In this document: positions 18,748 to 26,818 of the stretch, in pieces | Layout: each line of letters begins with the position of its first letter | Position numbering within the stretch: position 1 is the first letter of the stretch | NCBI GenBank assembly: GCA_001887945.1 | Contig: LDOQ01000328.1 | Coordinates: forward strand, 1 to 42,959 | Origin: Spraguea lophii | Lineage: Eukaryota; Microsporidia; Spragueidae | Direction of reading: 5' to 3' | Length of the DNA stretch: 42,959 nt | The notes under the pieces: model-generated | Seen by the model: only the letters and a program-made list of their open reading frames with translations | Database searches by the model: none | What the model was told of the DNA's origin: nothing | Translations under genes and position numbers: made by a program

Positions 18748-21700
18748 ATGAATCTTCAGAAATTGGTAGATCCACATATAAAAAATTTTGAAAGTATATT
18801 TTGTGGAGATATAATGGAAAACATGATAGGAAATTTAGATTGTGTAGAGTTAAAAGATGATTTTAACAACGTATTAAGAATAGTGGTAGAAGATATAGAA
18901 CTTCAAAAACCATATATTAAAAATTCAGATAATTCTTTTGATAGAAGATTACTTCCCATGGAATGTAGAGAAAGATTAATTACATACAAAGGTGGTGCTA
19001 CCATACGTATAGCAGTAGTATTAAACGATAAAGTTATTGTAAGAGAAGATAAATCTATAGGAGGTATACCTATTATGGTAAATTCTACACTTTGTCATCT
19101 TAGAAATCAAGATTTTGTTAAATATAGAGAAGATGAAAATGAAACAGGTGGATATTTCATAATAAATGGATTGGAAAAAATATTTAGAAATCTGATAATT
19201 CAACGTAGAAATTATCCTATGGCTGTTAAACGATCCAATTTTTGTAAAAAAGGAGATTTCTTCACAAACAAGGCAATACTCATCAGATCCGTAGGAAATG
19301 ATGAAAGAGGACAAGTTCTATCTATATATTATTTAAAAACAGGTAAGGTTGTTGTTGGATTTTTTTATAAAAAAAGAGAATATCTAGTACCTGCAATTTT
19401 ACTTTTAAAAGCATTTTCAAATAAAACAGATGAGGAAATATACCATATGCTTAAAGAAGAAAAAATATTAGAATCACAAATAAATAATTTATTAGGAAAC
19501 GATAACAAAGGAAATAAGAGTGATAGCTTAAATTATATTGGAACTAAATTTAAAAGAATTTTATTCTTTGATGAAAATAGTTCAGAATCTAATTTTGATG
19601 CTGCAAAGAAAATTTTATCTATCATACTCGTTCATTTGGATAAAGATGAAGATAAATTTAATTTTTTAATTTTTAGTATCAAAAAATTATTTTTATTTTG
19701 CAATGATGCTATTATAGAAGATGATGTTGATAATCCTATGAATCATGAGTTATTGACTATAAAAAATGTTTTTTCTTCATTGTTTTATGATTCCATCGAT
19801 AGTGCTTTTACAAATATTAAAAAATATTATCATAATAATCTAAGAAATGACAGCCTTCAGAATAGTTTTCAAAAATTATTAACTAATACGAACTTTTTCA
19901 TTGGCCAAAAGATTGAAAAATTTTTAAGTACTGGGAATTTTAGTACAACAAATTCTTCTGACGTTCTCACAATGACTGGATTGAGCATAAACGCTGAAAA
20001 AATCAATTTTTATAGATTTATTTCTCATTTTAGATCAGTCCACAGAGGATCCTTTTTCACAAAAGTTAAAATAAGTTCTGTAAGAAAAATGAGACCAGAG
20101 TCATACGGTTTTATTTGTCCATTACACACTCCTGACGGTACTCTTTGTGGTATTCTTACACATTTAACACATAAAACAATTATCACTCAAGGATGGGAGC
20201 TTCATCAAGAAACACTCTATAAATTAGGTATGCTTCCTTATATAGAAATAAACAAACAAACACATTGCATAAATGAAGGTATAAATAAAGATCAATTTTA
20301 TCCAGTAATAGTTAATGGGAAAATAGTTGGATATGGTAATAACAATTTTGTTGAGAATATAAAAAAATATAAACAACATCATGAAATAGAACTTGTTGTT
20401 ATAGACAAAGAATATATGATGAAAGGTATTTATATATTTACACATACAAATAGAGTTATGCGTCCTATTTTATACAACGATAAAGAAATTCTTATAGGAA
20501 TGATGGAACAAGTTTTCCTTGAAATTAAACAGGCTTCAAGTACTACAGGGACATACAGAGAAATAAATATTACAAATATGTTTAGTCTTGTAGCAGGAAC
20601 AATTCCATTATCAGATCATAATCCATCTCCTAGAAACATGTATCAGTGTCAAGTACTTAAACAAGCTATGTCTATACCATTTTATAATTTTAAAGAAAGA
20701 GGAGAACCTAAATCATATGTACTTTCATATTCTCAATCACCTATATTATCAACAAATCTTTATAATCTTTATCATTTAGATAGTTACCCAATAGGAATTA
20801 ACTGTATAGTTGCTGTTATATCATATACTGCATATGATATGGAAGATGCTCTGGTACTTAACAATGATTCAGTAGAAAAAGGATTATTACATGCATTTAT
20901 TTATAAAAAAATTTATATTGAATCAAAAGATCCTATAATATATTTACCTGAGGTAGGATCATCACTTACAGCTAATGATATTCTTTATAAAACAAAAAAT
21001 ACGGATATAAAGGTTCATAGATTTCAAGGATATGAAACTGGTAAAGTTGATTCAGTAGAAGTTTTTAACGGGCTTAATAATTATCAAGCACTCGTAAGAT
21101 TGAGAGTTGACAGAACACCAACAATAGGAGATAAAATTTGTAGTAGACATGGTCAGAAAGGTGTATGCTCAATAAGATATAAAGGTGTTGATATGCCATT
21201 CACTGGTGATGGCATTACACCAGATGTTATTATTAATCCTCACGCATTTCCTTCAAGAATGACAGTGGGTATGATGATAGAATCTATTGCAGGGAAAAGT
21301 GGTAGTTTATACGGTAAAAAATATGATGGTACTCCATTTAATGAAAATTTAATAGATTATTGTGGTAAAGAATTAAAAGAGAAAGGGTTTGATTATTATG
21401 GTAATGAAACTATGTACAGTGGTATTACAGGAACAGAATTACAAACTGATATCTTTATAGGGGTAGTATATTATCAAAGATTAAGACATATGGTTGGGGA
21501 TAAATATCAGGTACGTTCAACTGGAGCCATTAATGTTTTAACAAGACAACCTGTTGGAGGTAGAAAAAGACATGGTGGAATTAGATTTGGTGAGATGGAA
21601 AGAGACGCTGTTATGAGCTATGGTGCATCATTTACTCTTCAAGATAGATTATTTGAATGTTCTGATAAAACAAAGTTTATTTATTGTTCTAATTGTAAGA

Positions 21701-21840
21701 ATGTTTTATTCAGTAGAGAAATAGAATGCTTATGTAATTCTAAGGATCTTAAAGAAGTTTATCTACCATATGTATTTAAATATTTATGTGTAGAATTATT
21801 ATCTATGAATATAAGAGTTAAAATGGATGTAGAATTATAA
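18748..21840 (+). CDS. RPA2: DNA-directed RNA polymerase I second-largest subunit
   Basis: The 1030-residue product is a Rpb2-family subunit that forms half of the polymerase active-site cleft. The protrusion and lobe region has LPMECRERLITYKGG and GGIPIMVNSTLCHL, then GYFIINGLEKIFRNLIIQRRNYP, a form characteristic of Pol I (RPA135). Downstream are the fork and hybrid-binding motifs SVHRGSFF, PESYGFICPLHTPDG, AYDMEDALVLN, the catalytic-region GDKICSRHGQKGV, and GGIRFGEMERDA. A C-terminal zinc ribbon has CSNC and a second C-x-C-like pair. It is about 170 residues shorter than the yeast subunit, as expected for microsporidia. Pol I makes the large rRNA precursor in the nucleolus. CCC at 18741-18743 precedes the ATG by four bases. 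Confidence 0.95.
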   Translation: MNLQKLVDPHIKNFESIFCGDIMENMIGNLDCVELKDDFNNVLRIVVEDIELQKPYIKNSDNSFDRRLLPMECRERLITYKGGATIRIAVVLNDKVIVREDKSIGGIPIMVNSTLCHLRNQDFVKYREDENETGGYFIINGLEKIFRNLIIQRRNYPMAVKRSNFCKKGDFFTNKAILIRSVGNDERGQVLSIYYLKTGKVVVGFFYKKREYLVPAILLLKAFSNKTDEEIYHMLKEEKILESQINNLLGNDNKGNKSDSLNYIGTKFKRILFFDENSSESNFDAAKKILSIILVHLDKDEDKFNFLIFSIKKLFLFCNDAIIEDDVDNPMNHELLTIKNVFSSLFYDSIDSAFTNIKKYYHNNLRNDSLQNSFQKLLTNTNFFIGQKIEKFLSTGNFSTTNSSDVLTMTGLSINAEKINFYRFISHFRSVHRGSFFTKVKISSVRKMRPESYGFICPLHTPDGTLCGILTHLTHKTIITQGWELHQETLYKLGMLPYIEINKQTHCINEGINKDQFYPVIVNGKIVGYGNNNFVENIKKYKQHHEIELVVIDKEYMMKGIYIFTHTNRVMRPILYNDKEILIGMMEQVFLEIKQASSTTGTYREINITNMFSLVAGTIPLSDHNPSPRNMYQCQVLKQAMSIPFYNFKERGEPKSYVLSYSQSPILSTNLYNLYHLDSYPIGINCIVAVISYTAYDMEDALVLNNDSVEKGLLHAFIYKKIYIESKDPIIYLPEVGSSLTANDILYKTKNTDIKVHRFQGYETGKVDSVEVFNGLNNYQALVRLRVDRTPTIGDKICSRHGQKGVCSIRYKGVDMPFTGDGITPDVIINPHAFPSRMTVGMMIESIAGKSGSLYGKKYDGTPFNENLIDYCGKELKEKGFDYYGNETMYSGITGTELQTDIFIGVVYYQRLRHMVGDKYQVRSTGAINVLTRQPVGGRKRHGGIRFGEMERDAVMSYGASFTLQDRLFECSDKTKFIYCSNCKNVLFSREIECLCNSKDLKEVYLPYVFKYLCVELLSMNIRVKMDVEL

Positions 21841-21883
21841 TAAATTAATATTATTAAAATATATTTTTATTATCTTAATTTCA

Positions 21884-23107
21884 TTAATCTAATAAATATA
21901 CTACAAGCATCTTAGCATTAGATAATGCTATTATCTCATAATTACTATTTTTCTTTATAATAAAAATACCATCTCTCTTTACATTTACTATTCTATCATT
22001 AATTTTATATTCTATTTTACCTTTAATCAAATATATAAAAATATTATTTTCTACACAATTATTCAATATTCTTCCACTTTCTTCTAATTCTATTACACCA
22101 CTTTCTAATTCTTCAGTAAGTAATAAAGGTATTAATTTATTTTTATTAGCAGATAGAGATATATTATTATAAAATATATCATTGCTATATTTTCTATTAA
22201 CTTTATTTCTCTTTTCTAATATTTCTATATTTTCATCTTTATCTATTTTAATTCTCTTTTGTGTTATACCTTCATTATCATTATCATAAATATTATTTAA
22301 ATTTATACTATTACTTATTATACTGTTATTTACTATACTATTGTTTAAATCTGATATACTATTGTTTACTATACTGTTGTTTAAATTTATTATACTGTTG
22401 TTTAAATCTGTTATACTGTTATTTGTTATGTTATTATTATTTGAATCAGATGTATTATTGTTTGTTATACTGTTATTTACTATATTATTGTTTACCATAC
22501 TATTATTTGTGCTCTTTATACTCATATTATCATTATCTATACTCTCTACACTCATACTATTATTATTAATAGTCTCTATACTCATAATATCATTATCTAT
22601 TATACTATTACTTATTATACTATTATTTAAACTTTCTATAAAACTATTATTATAAGATTTATTATCCAATGGTGTATAAAATATATCATCATTTTCTACA
22701 TCCTTTGTTATGATACTAAAATTATCCATTTGTAAATTTCTATCCTCTTCTTTCTCTGTACTCAAATTAAAAATAGAATCATTTAAAGAATTCTTTTTGT
22801 TAAGTATATCATCTTCCTTTATAACTCTATCCTCTCTTTTTGTAATTATATCCTCTTCATTCTTATCTATATCCTCTTTCTTACTTCTTTCTTCGCTAAG
22901 ATTAAATAAGGATGTACTATGTGTATTTTCTTTTTCAATATCACCAAGATAATATGATTCATCTTTATCTATTTCCTCTTTTGCTCTATCCCAAATATCA
23001 TCTACTTTATCTTCTTCTATTGTTATGATTTTTTCTAGTTCTTTTTCTACACAACCAAGTTTTATTGTTTGACGTTTTCTTTCCATAGGTTTAAATGTTG
23101 TTCTCAT
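21884..23107 (-). CDS. MIF2: CENP-C/Mif2 centromere protein
   Basis: The 407-residue product has a C-terminal cupin domain (about 320-407) with ESGVIELEESGRILNN, IFIYLIKGKIEYKI, and a 'GIFIIKKNSNYEIIALSNAKMLVVYLL' stretch. This matches the Mif2/CENP-C dimerisation domain (SG-I-LP...VF-V--G-V...F-VP-GN-Y-I-N). CENP-C binds CENP-A nucleosomes and links them to the Mis12 and Ndc80 complexes. The classic CENP-C motif with its tryptophan pair was not found by eye. The centre is low complexity, built of repeated N-N-S-I/V-x-N-N-S units (DNA about 22300-22640). The ATG at 23107 directly follows CCC (plus-strand GGG 23108-23110); an upstream ATG at 23122 lacks the signal. The gene converges on RPA2 with 43 bases between the stops. 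Confidence 0.75.
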   Translation of the reverse strand: MRTTFKPMERKRQTIKLGCVEKELEKIITIEEDKVDDIWDRAKEEIDKDESYYLGDIEKENTHSTSLFNLSEERSKKEDIDKNEEDIITKREDRVIKEDDILNKKNSLNDSIFNLSTEKEEDRNLQMDNFSIITKDVENDDIFYTPLDNKSYNNSFIESLNNSIISNSIIDNDIMSIETINNNSMSVESIDNDNMSIKSTNNSMVNNNIVNNSITNNNTSDSNNNNITNNSITDLNNSIINLNNSIVNNSISDLNNSIVNNSIISNSINLNNIYDNDNEGITQKRIKIDKDENIEILEKRNKVNRKYSNDIFYNNISLSANKNKLIPLLLTEELESGVIELEESGRILNNCVENNIFIYLIKGKIEYKINDRIVNVKRDGIFIIKKNSNYEIIALSNAKMLVVYLLD

Positions 23108-23110
23108 GGG
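23108..23110 (-). promoter_or_regulatory. CCC start signal of the CENP-C gene
   Basis: GGG on the plus strand touching the start codon (CCCATG on the minus strand), which decides between two in-frame ATGs. The 300-base spacer beyond it (23111-23409) shows nothing else. Confidence 0.6.
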
Positions 23111-23409
23111 TAGCATAAACAAAAGAAAAATTTTAATAAGAAAAATAAATGTGGGATATTTTCAATTCGTGATGACAGTTATCTTCTATTGAGTATCATA
23201 ATTTAAAATATAAAAATATGTTTAATATATTTGATAGGAAATAAAAAAATATTTATTAAAGATAAATTTTTTAATGTTATAAACAAATAATTATTAAATA
23301 TACATTTTATAATTTTACTTCAAATAATTTATATTACAATTAAATAATCTTATATTACATTCATTTTAATATACATATACTCACAAAACATATTTATCAT
23401 TATAAATAT

Positions 23410-24171
23410 TTATTTTATTTCCCAAGGCAGTCTTCCAAATATTCTTTTAAAATTATTATTTGTAATTTCTTCTAATTCATTTTCCCCAACATTTTTTATT
23501 GCTTTCACTTTATCTATTAAATCCCACAATCTACACGGTTCATTTCTTCCTTTTTTCAACATCCCATTATTTCCTTTCTTATTACTTTTGAATCGATTTT
23601 CCTTAATCAAACAATACGGTGAATCCGTCTCCAACAACATTCTATCCAATGGTAAATATGTTACAATATCAGAATTATATTTTAATGTACAACCATTTAC
23701 ACCAATATAAAAACCATTATCTAATAATTCTTGCATTTCATCAACAGTACCAGTAAATGAATGCACAACACCTTTCGTTTTATATTTTTTTACTAACAAT
23801 AGAAAATCATGATGTGCATTTCTACAATGAAGAAAATATACTTCATTATTAAGTTGTAATTGTTTTTCAAACATCTGCAATTGATCTTCTTTAGATGAAA
23901 AATGTAAACGGTCGTAATCTAATCCACATTCTCCCCACGCTATAACATTTTCAGAAAACGGTATTTCTAAAGAAGAAATTCCACTTGTAGGATGAATACC
24001 AGTATAACAGAATGTTTTGTATTGTGAACTAAGATTTATACAATCTAGACTAGATTGTATATCAACACCAACAAATATAGGATAGATAGAATGTGATAGT
24101 GAGCGTTCTATAATTATATTACGTTCGGATTCTTTAAATGAACAAATATTAACTGCTATATCTATAAACAT
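23410..24171 (-). CDS. TatD-family metal-dependent deoxyribonuclease
   Basis: The 253-residue product has the TIM-barrel motifs of TatD: GIHPTSG, AWGECGLDYDR (metal-binding Glu), FLHCRNAH (metal-binding His), VVHSFTGT, and LLETDSPY (catalytic Asp). The N-terminal D-x-H-x-H of bacterial enzymes is replaced by FIDIAVNI, as in eukaryotic TatD proteins, where the first metal site is altered. TatD enzymes are 3'-5' exonucleases linked to DNA repair or apoptotic DNA breakdown. The length is close to the family norm. The ATG is preceded by CC only (ATCCTCATG). It could be a processing or repair nuclease; substrate cannot be told from sequence. Confidence 0.9.
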   Translation of the reverse strand: MFIDIAVNICSFKESERNIIIERSLSHSIYPIFVGVDIQSSLDCINLSSQYKTFCYTGIHPTSGISSLEIPFSENVIAWGECGLDYDRLHFSSKEDQLQMFEKQLQLNNEVYFLHCRNAHHDFLLLVKKYKTKGVVHSFTGTVDEMQELLDNGFYIGVNGCTLKYNSDIVTYLPLDRMLLETDSPYCLIKENRFKSNKKGNNGMLKKGRNEPCRLWDLIDKVKAIKNVGENELEEITNNNFKRIFGRLPWEIK

Positions 24172-24301
24172 GAGGATATATTTTTCATAAATTTAATTGA
24201 TGAAAAATAGAAAAAATCATAGTATGAAAATTATTTCTTTTTTTAAGATTTCAATGTGAGATTATGTATTATTTTATTATTTTATTATTGTTAGTTTATT
24301 A

Positions 24302-24356
24302 TTAGGTTAGGTTAGGTTATTATTGTTTTATTGGTAGGTTAGGTTAAGTTAGAGGC
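24302..24356 (+). repeat. short interstitial TTAGGT-type telomere-like repeats
   Basis: Three perfect TTAGGT hexamers (24302-24319) and a second cluster (GTAGGTTAGGTTAAGTTAG, from about 24333) stand out from the AT-rich spacer. They resemble telomeric repeats (microsporidian telomeres are reported as TTAGG-like) but are too few to be a telomere. Confidence 0.6.
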
Positions 24357-24446
24357 TTAATATAAATTTAACTTTATTTTTTGTAACAAATAATATATTA
24401 AAAGATACAATGATTTTTTTATTTGCACTCAAAGACAGAAAAAATT

Positions 24447-24511
24447 AGGAATTAAAGGTCATAGACCATGGTAAATTGTAACCAACCAAGAAACTTTTAT
24501 AAATAAAAATA
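24447..24511 (+). repeat. SINE 3'-end fragment
   Basis: About 65 bases match the last part of the SINE at 16917-16969: 'ggaattaaaggtcatagacc' versus 'ggaatcgaaggtcacagacc', then 'atggta', a C/T-decayed core, and 'aaataaaa' at the end. The 5' head and body are missing, as in 5'-truncated retrotransposed copies. A reading frame crossing it (24445-24708, minus) is not a gene. Confidence 0.7.
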
Positions 24512-24802
24512 TTATTTAAAAATAAAGTAGCATCACGAAAATTGAGTAGAATAATTGTAAAATATAAAATGATTGTATTGTAATAATAATAGTGATACAT
24601 TTTATTTTCTTTATTAAACAAATAAAAAATTATGTTGCTCTTTAAAGATATGAAATTACAGTTATTTTTTATTAATATAATTACTCCTCTCTCCCTCAAT
24701 CCATTCATTTATCAAACCTTCCATATGAATATGAATGAATATTCAATGTTATATTTTTACAAAAATATTATTTTATTAAAAATCAATTTCTTCAAACTTT
24801 GT

Positions 24803-25234
24803 TTATTTTAATATAATCGTTCCATTAGGATACAATCCCAATTCCATTAATCCCATATCTTTACAATTCTTCAACTCCATACCTGCTTGAAAACTAGATA
24901 ATGTAAAACTGCTACGCCCTAAATGTTTTTCTATCTCCTTATATAAATCGGCAATTTTTTTATTCTTATCGATTATAATTCTAAATGTATTCTGTTCTGT
25001 AATATTTCTAATTTTAACCTTACACATATTAACATCATTCACCGGTTCAACCACTGCTGTCTTTTCTTGTTCTATCAATTTCGAAAAGACCTTTTCTCTT
25101 TCTCTTTTATCATCTTCAATTTGTGCTTTTATACGTCTTAAGTGTTTTAATTCATCTTCTCGTTCTTTATTACGTCTTTCTAGCAATTTATCGTTAGATT
25201 CTTTTTGTATATCATTGTTACCTTGTACTGCCAT
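24803..25234 (-). CDS. UBX-domain protein, probable Cdc48/p97 cofactor
   Basis: The 143-residue product has a charged N-terminal helix (about 12-58, with RRIKAQIEDDKRERE, as in UBXN1/SAKS1-type proteins) and a C-terminal UBX domain (about 68-143). Within it, MCKVKIRNITEQNTFRI, the helix KIADLYKEIEKHL and the end LMELGLYPNGTIIL match the ubiquitin-like UBX fold, whose C-terminal loop (usually FPR) binds Cdc48/p97; here the loop residues are SFQAG and the FPR signature is not obvious. Such cofactors deliver ubiquitinated clients to Cdc48 for degradation. No UBA domain is present, unlike full-length UBXN1. The ATG follows CCCTT (plus-strand GGG 25237-25239). Confidence 0.8.
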   Translation of the reverse strand: MAVQGNNDIQKESNDKLLERRNKEREDELKHLRRIKAQIEDDKREREKVFSKLIEQEKTAVVEPVNDVNMCKVKIRNITEQNTFRIIIDKNKKIADLYKEIEKHLGRSSFTLSSFQAGMELKNCKDMGLMELGLYPNGTIILK

Positions 25235-25385
25235 AAGGGTATATTTATTTGTTTTAATAAAAAAATATATTTAAGATGGAAATATCCGGCATTAAGATAT
25301 ATACATAAAAGGGAAAGATAAAAATCAAAGCTATAGTATCCCTTATATAATATTAGAATGAGATAATAAACAAGGAAAGAATATT

Positions 25386-25493
25386 ATGGATATTTATTTA
25401 ATTAAATTAGCTATTATTTTAATTGTTTCTTGTATTCTTTTTTTGAAAATATATTCTGTTAAATATTTTCAAGGTAAAAACCTTTTGTTTTAA
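25386..25493 (+). CDS. possible 35-residue membrane micropeptide
   Basis: A short frame encodes one hydrophobic helix (LIKLAIILIVSCILFLKIY) and a short Lys-containing tail. Single-helix proteins such as Ost4 have this size, but there is no CCC signal and no recognisable motif. It may be chance. Confidence 0.22.
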   Translation: MDIYLIKLAIILIVSCILFLKIYSVKYFQGKNLLF

Positions 25494-25589
25494 AATATTT
25501 CTTTAATAAACATTATTTTGTTTTTTACATTCTATCTGTGTATTTTATTATTTTCGAGGTTTATATAAAGATTTAGAATAATTAAACCT

Positions 25590-26046
25590 TTGTTTAAAGG
25601 AACTTTCTAACTGGTTACGGCTTACCATAGTTTATGGCTTTTCGTTCCTAAAGCATATCTAAGTATGTACTAATTATTTTCATTGTATATACACATAAAT
25701 CACATCTTATATTATGTTTCAAACGTTGAGATTTTATGGATGATGCAGGTCTACGTCCCTCTCCCGGGTTTTCAAAGGTTTCTATATTTTTTCTTGCCAT
25801 AATATTGATCGAATCACAATCAATACAGGTATTGCAACACCCCAGTTAAACGCCATTTTAATCCAATAAAGGGGCGTGTCATAAGACACAACCAATACTG
25901 CGCTATCGAACCTTCACCCATTCAACAGCCTCTCTCTTCTGCCTTTTATTATTCTTATTTTTTGGAAATTTTTATGGATGAGGGACTCGAACCCGCCAGA
26001 CTTGGGGTTTGGTCACCATTCCACGACCACTAGACCAAGTGGGACT
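25590..26046 (-). repeat. tRNA-derived SINE, copy C (moderately decayed, near full length)
   Basis: The minus strand follows the copy at 16505-16969 from head (25975-26046) to tail (about 25590-25660). The head keeps a good B box (GGTTCGAGTCC) and a changed A box. The body keeps the landmarks 'caatacaggtattgcaac', 'aaaggggcg...tcata' and 'gcgctatcgaaccttcaccc' but has lost many G/C bases. It is an older, probably silent copy. Confidence 0.75.
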
Positions 26047-26603
26047 AATATTATAGTTTGTATTTTTACCAAAATTTCAAAACAAAAAAGAATAGAAAAA
26101 GATAAGGAAAGAATGTAAGTTGCCTTTAAGTTCTAAGAAATATATTAATTATACTTTCTAAAACGAATACATTATTAAATTAAACTATCTTATATATTAT
26201 AATTTCTAAATTGATTAATAGTATATTTATATTTAATCGTATGAGATTAACATTTAATTATGAATTTGATATGTGTGCATAGAGATATGATATCTCAATT
26301 ATAATATTTTGTAATACATTGTAAGATAAAATGATGTTAATATTTTGTATACAAGGTAAAATAAAATATGGTTAATGTATATTAGTAATAAAATTAATTA
26401 TTATAAATATATTATATGTTTTAAGAAATTAGGAGTTTTATGATCATCTTAATATCTTAACAAATATAAAATTGTTATTAATTTTTATATTAAAATAATT
26501 ATGAATATTAATTTTCTTATAAATATAATTAATATAACGTTATTGGTAATATCAATTATATTATTTTCTTTTTAAAAAAAATTTTATTACTGTTATCATG
26601 TGG
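26047..26603. other. AT-rich spacer, nothing recognised
   Basis: About 560 bases upstream of SPT16 with no gene-like frame, RNA or known repeat. Confidence 0.4.
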
Positions 26604-26693
26604 TTAAATGAATATTCAATGTCTTACACAAGCTACTTTTAAAAAAATATATTTATTTTAATATTTTTTTAAAAACATTGAATATTCATTTAA
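26604..26693. repeat. 90-bp element bounded by perfect 19-bp inverted repeats
   Basis: The arm 26604-26622 (TTAAATGAATATTCAATGT) is repeated as its exact reverse complement at 26675-26693, with 52 bases of A/T between. Sixteen bases of the same word recur at 24733-24748, in the spacer 3' of the UBX gene. It ends 125 bases before the SPT16 ATG. It could be a tiny non-autonomous transposon (MITE), a hairpin, or a promoter palindrome. Confidence 0.7.
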
Positions 26694-26818
26694 GGTTAAA
26701 AGTTTTTATAATTTTTATTTTTTTCTAAAGAAAGAATGGTTATTGTTTTTTTCATTCACAGATTTTTATTTTTTTGTTGACACTCTCTTTAAAATTAAAA
26801 TAATTTTCTCCGCCCTCA

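Noticed and set aside
24445..24708. 87-codon frame on the minus strand
   Set aside because: Its end is made from a SINE fragment and the rest is AT-rich spacer; not a gene.
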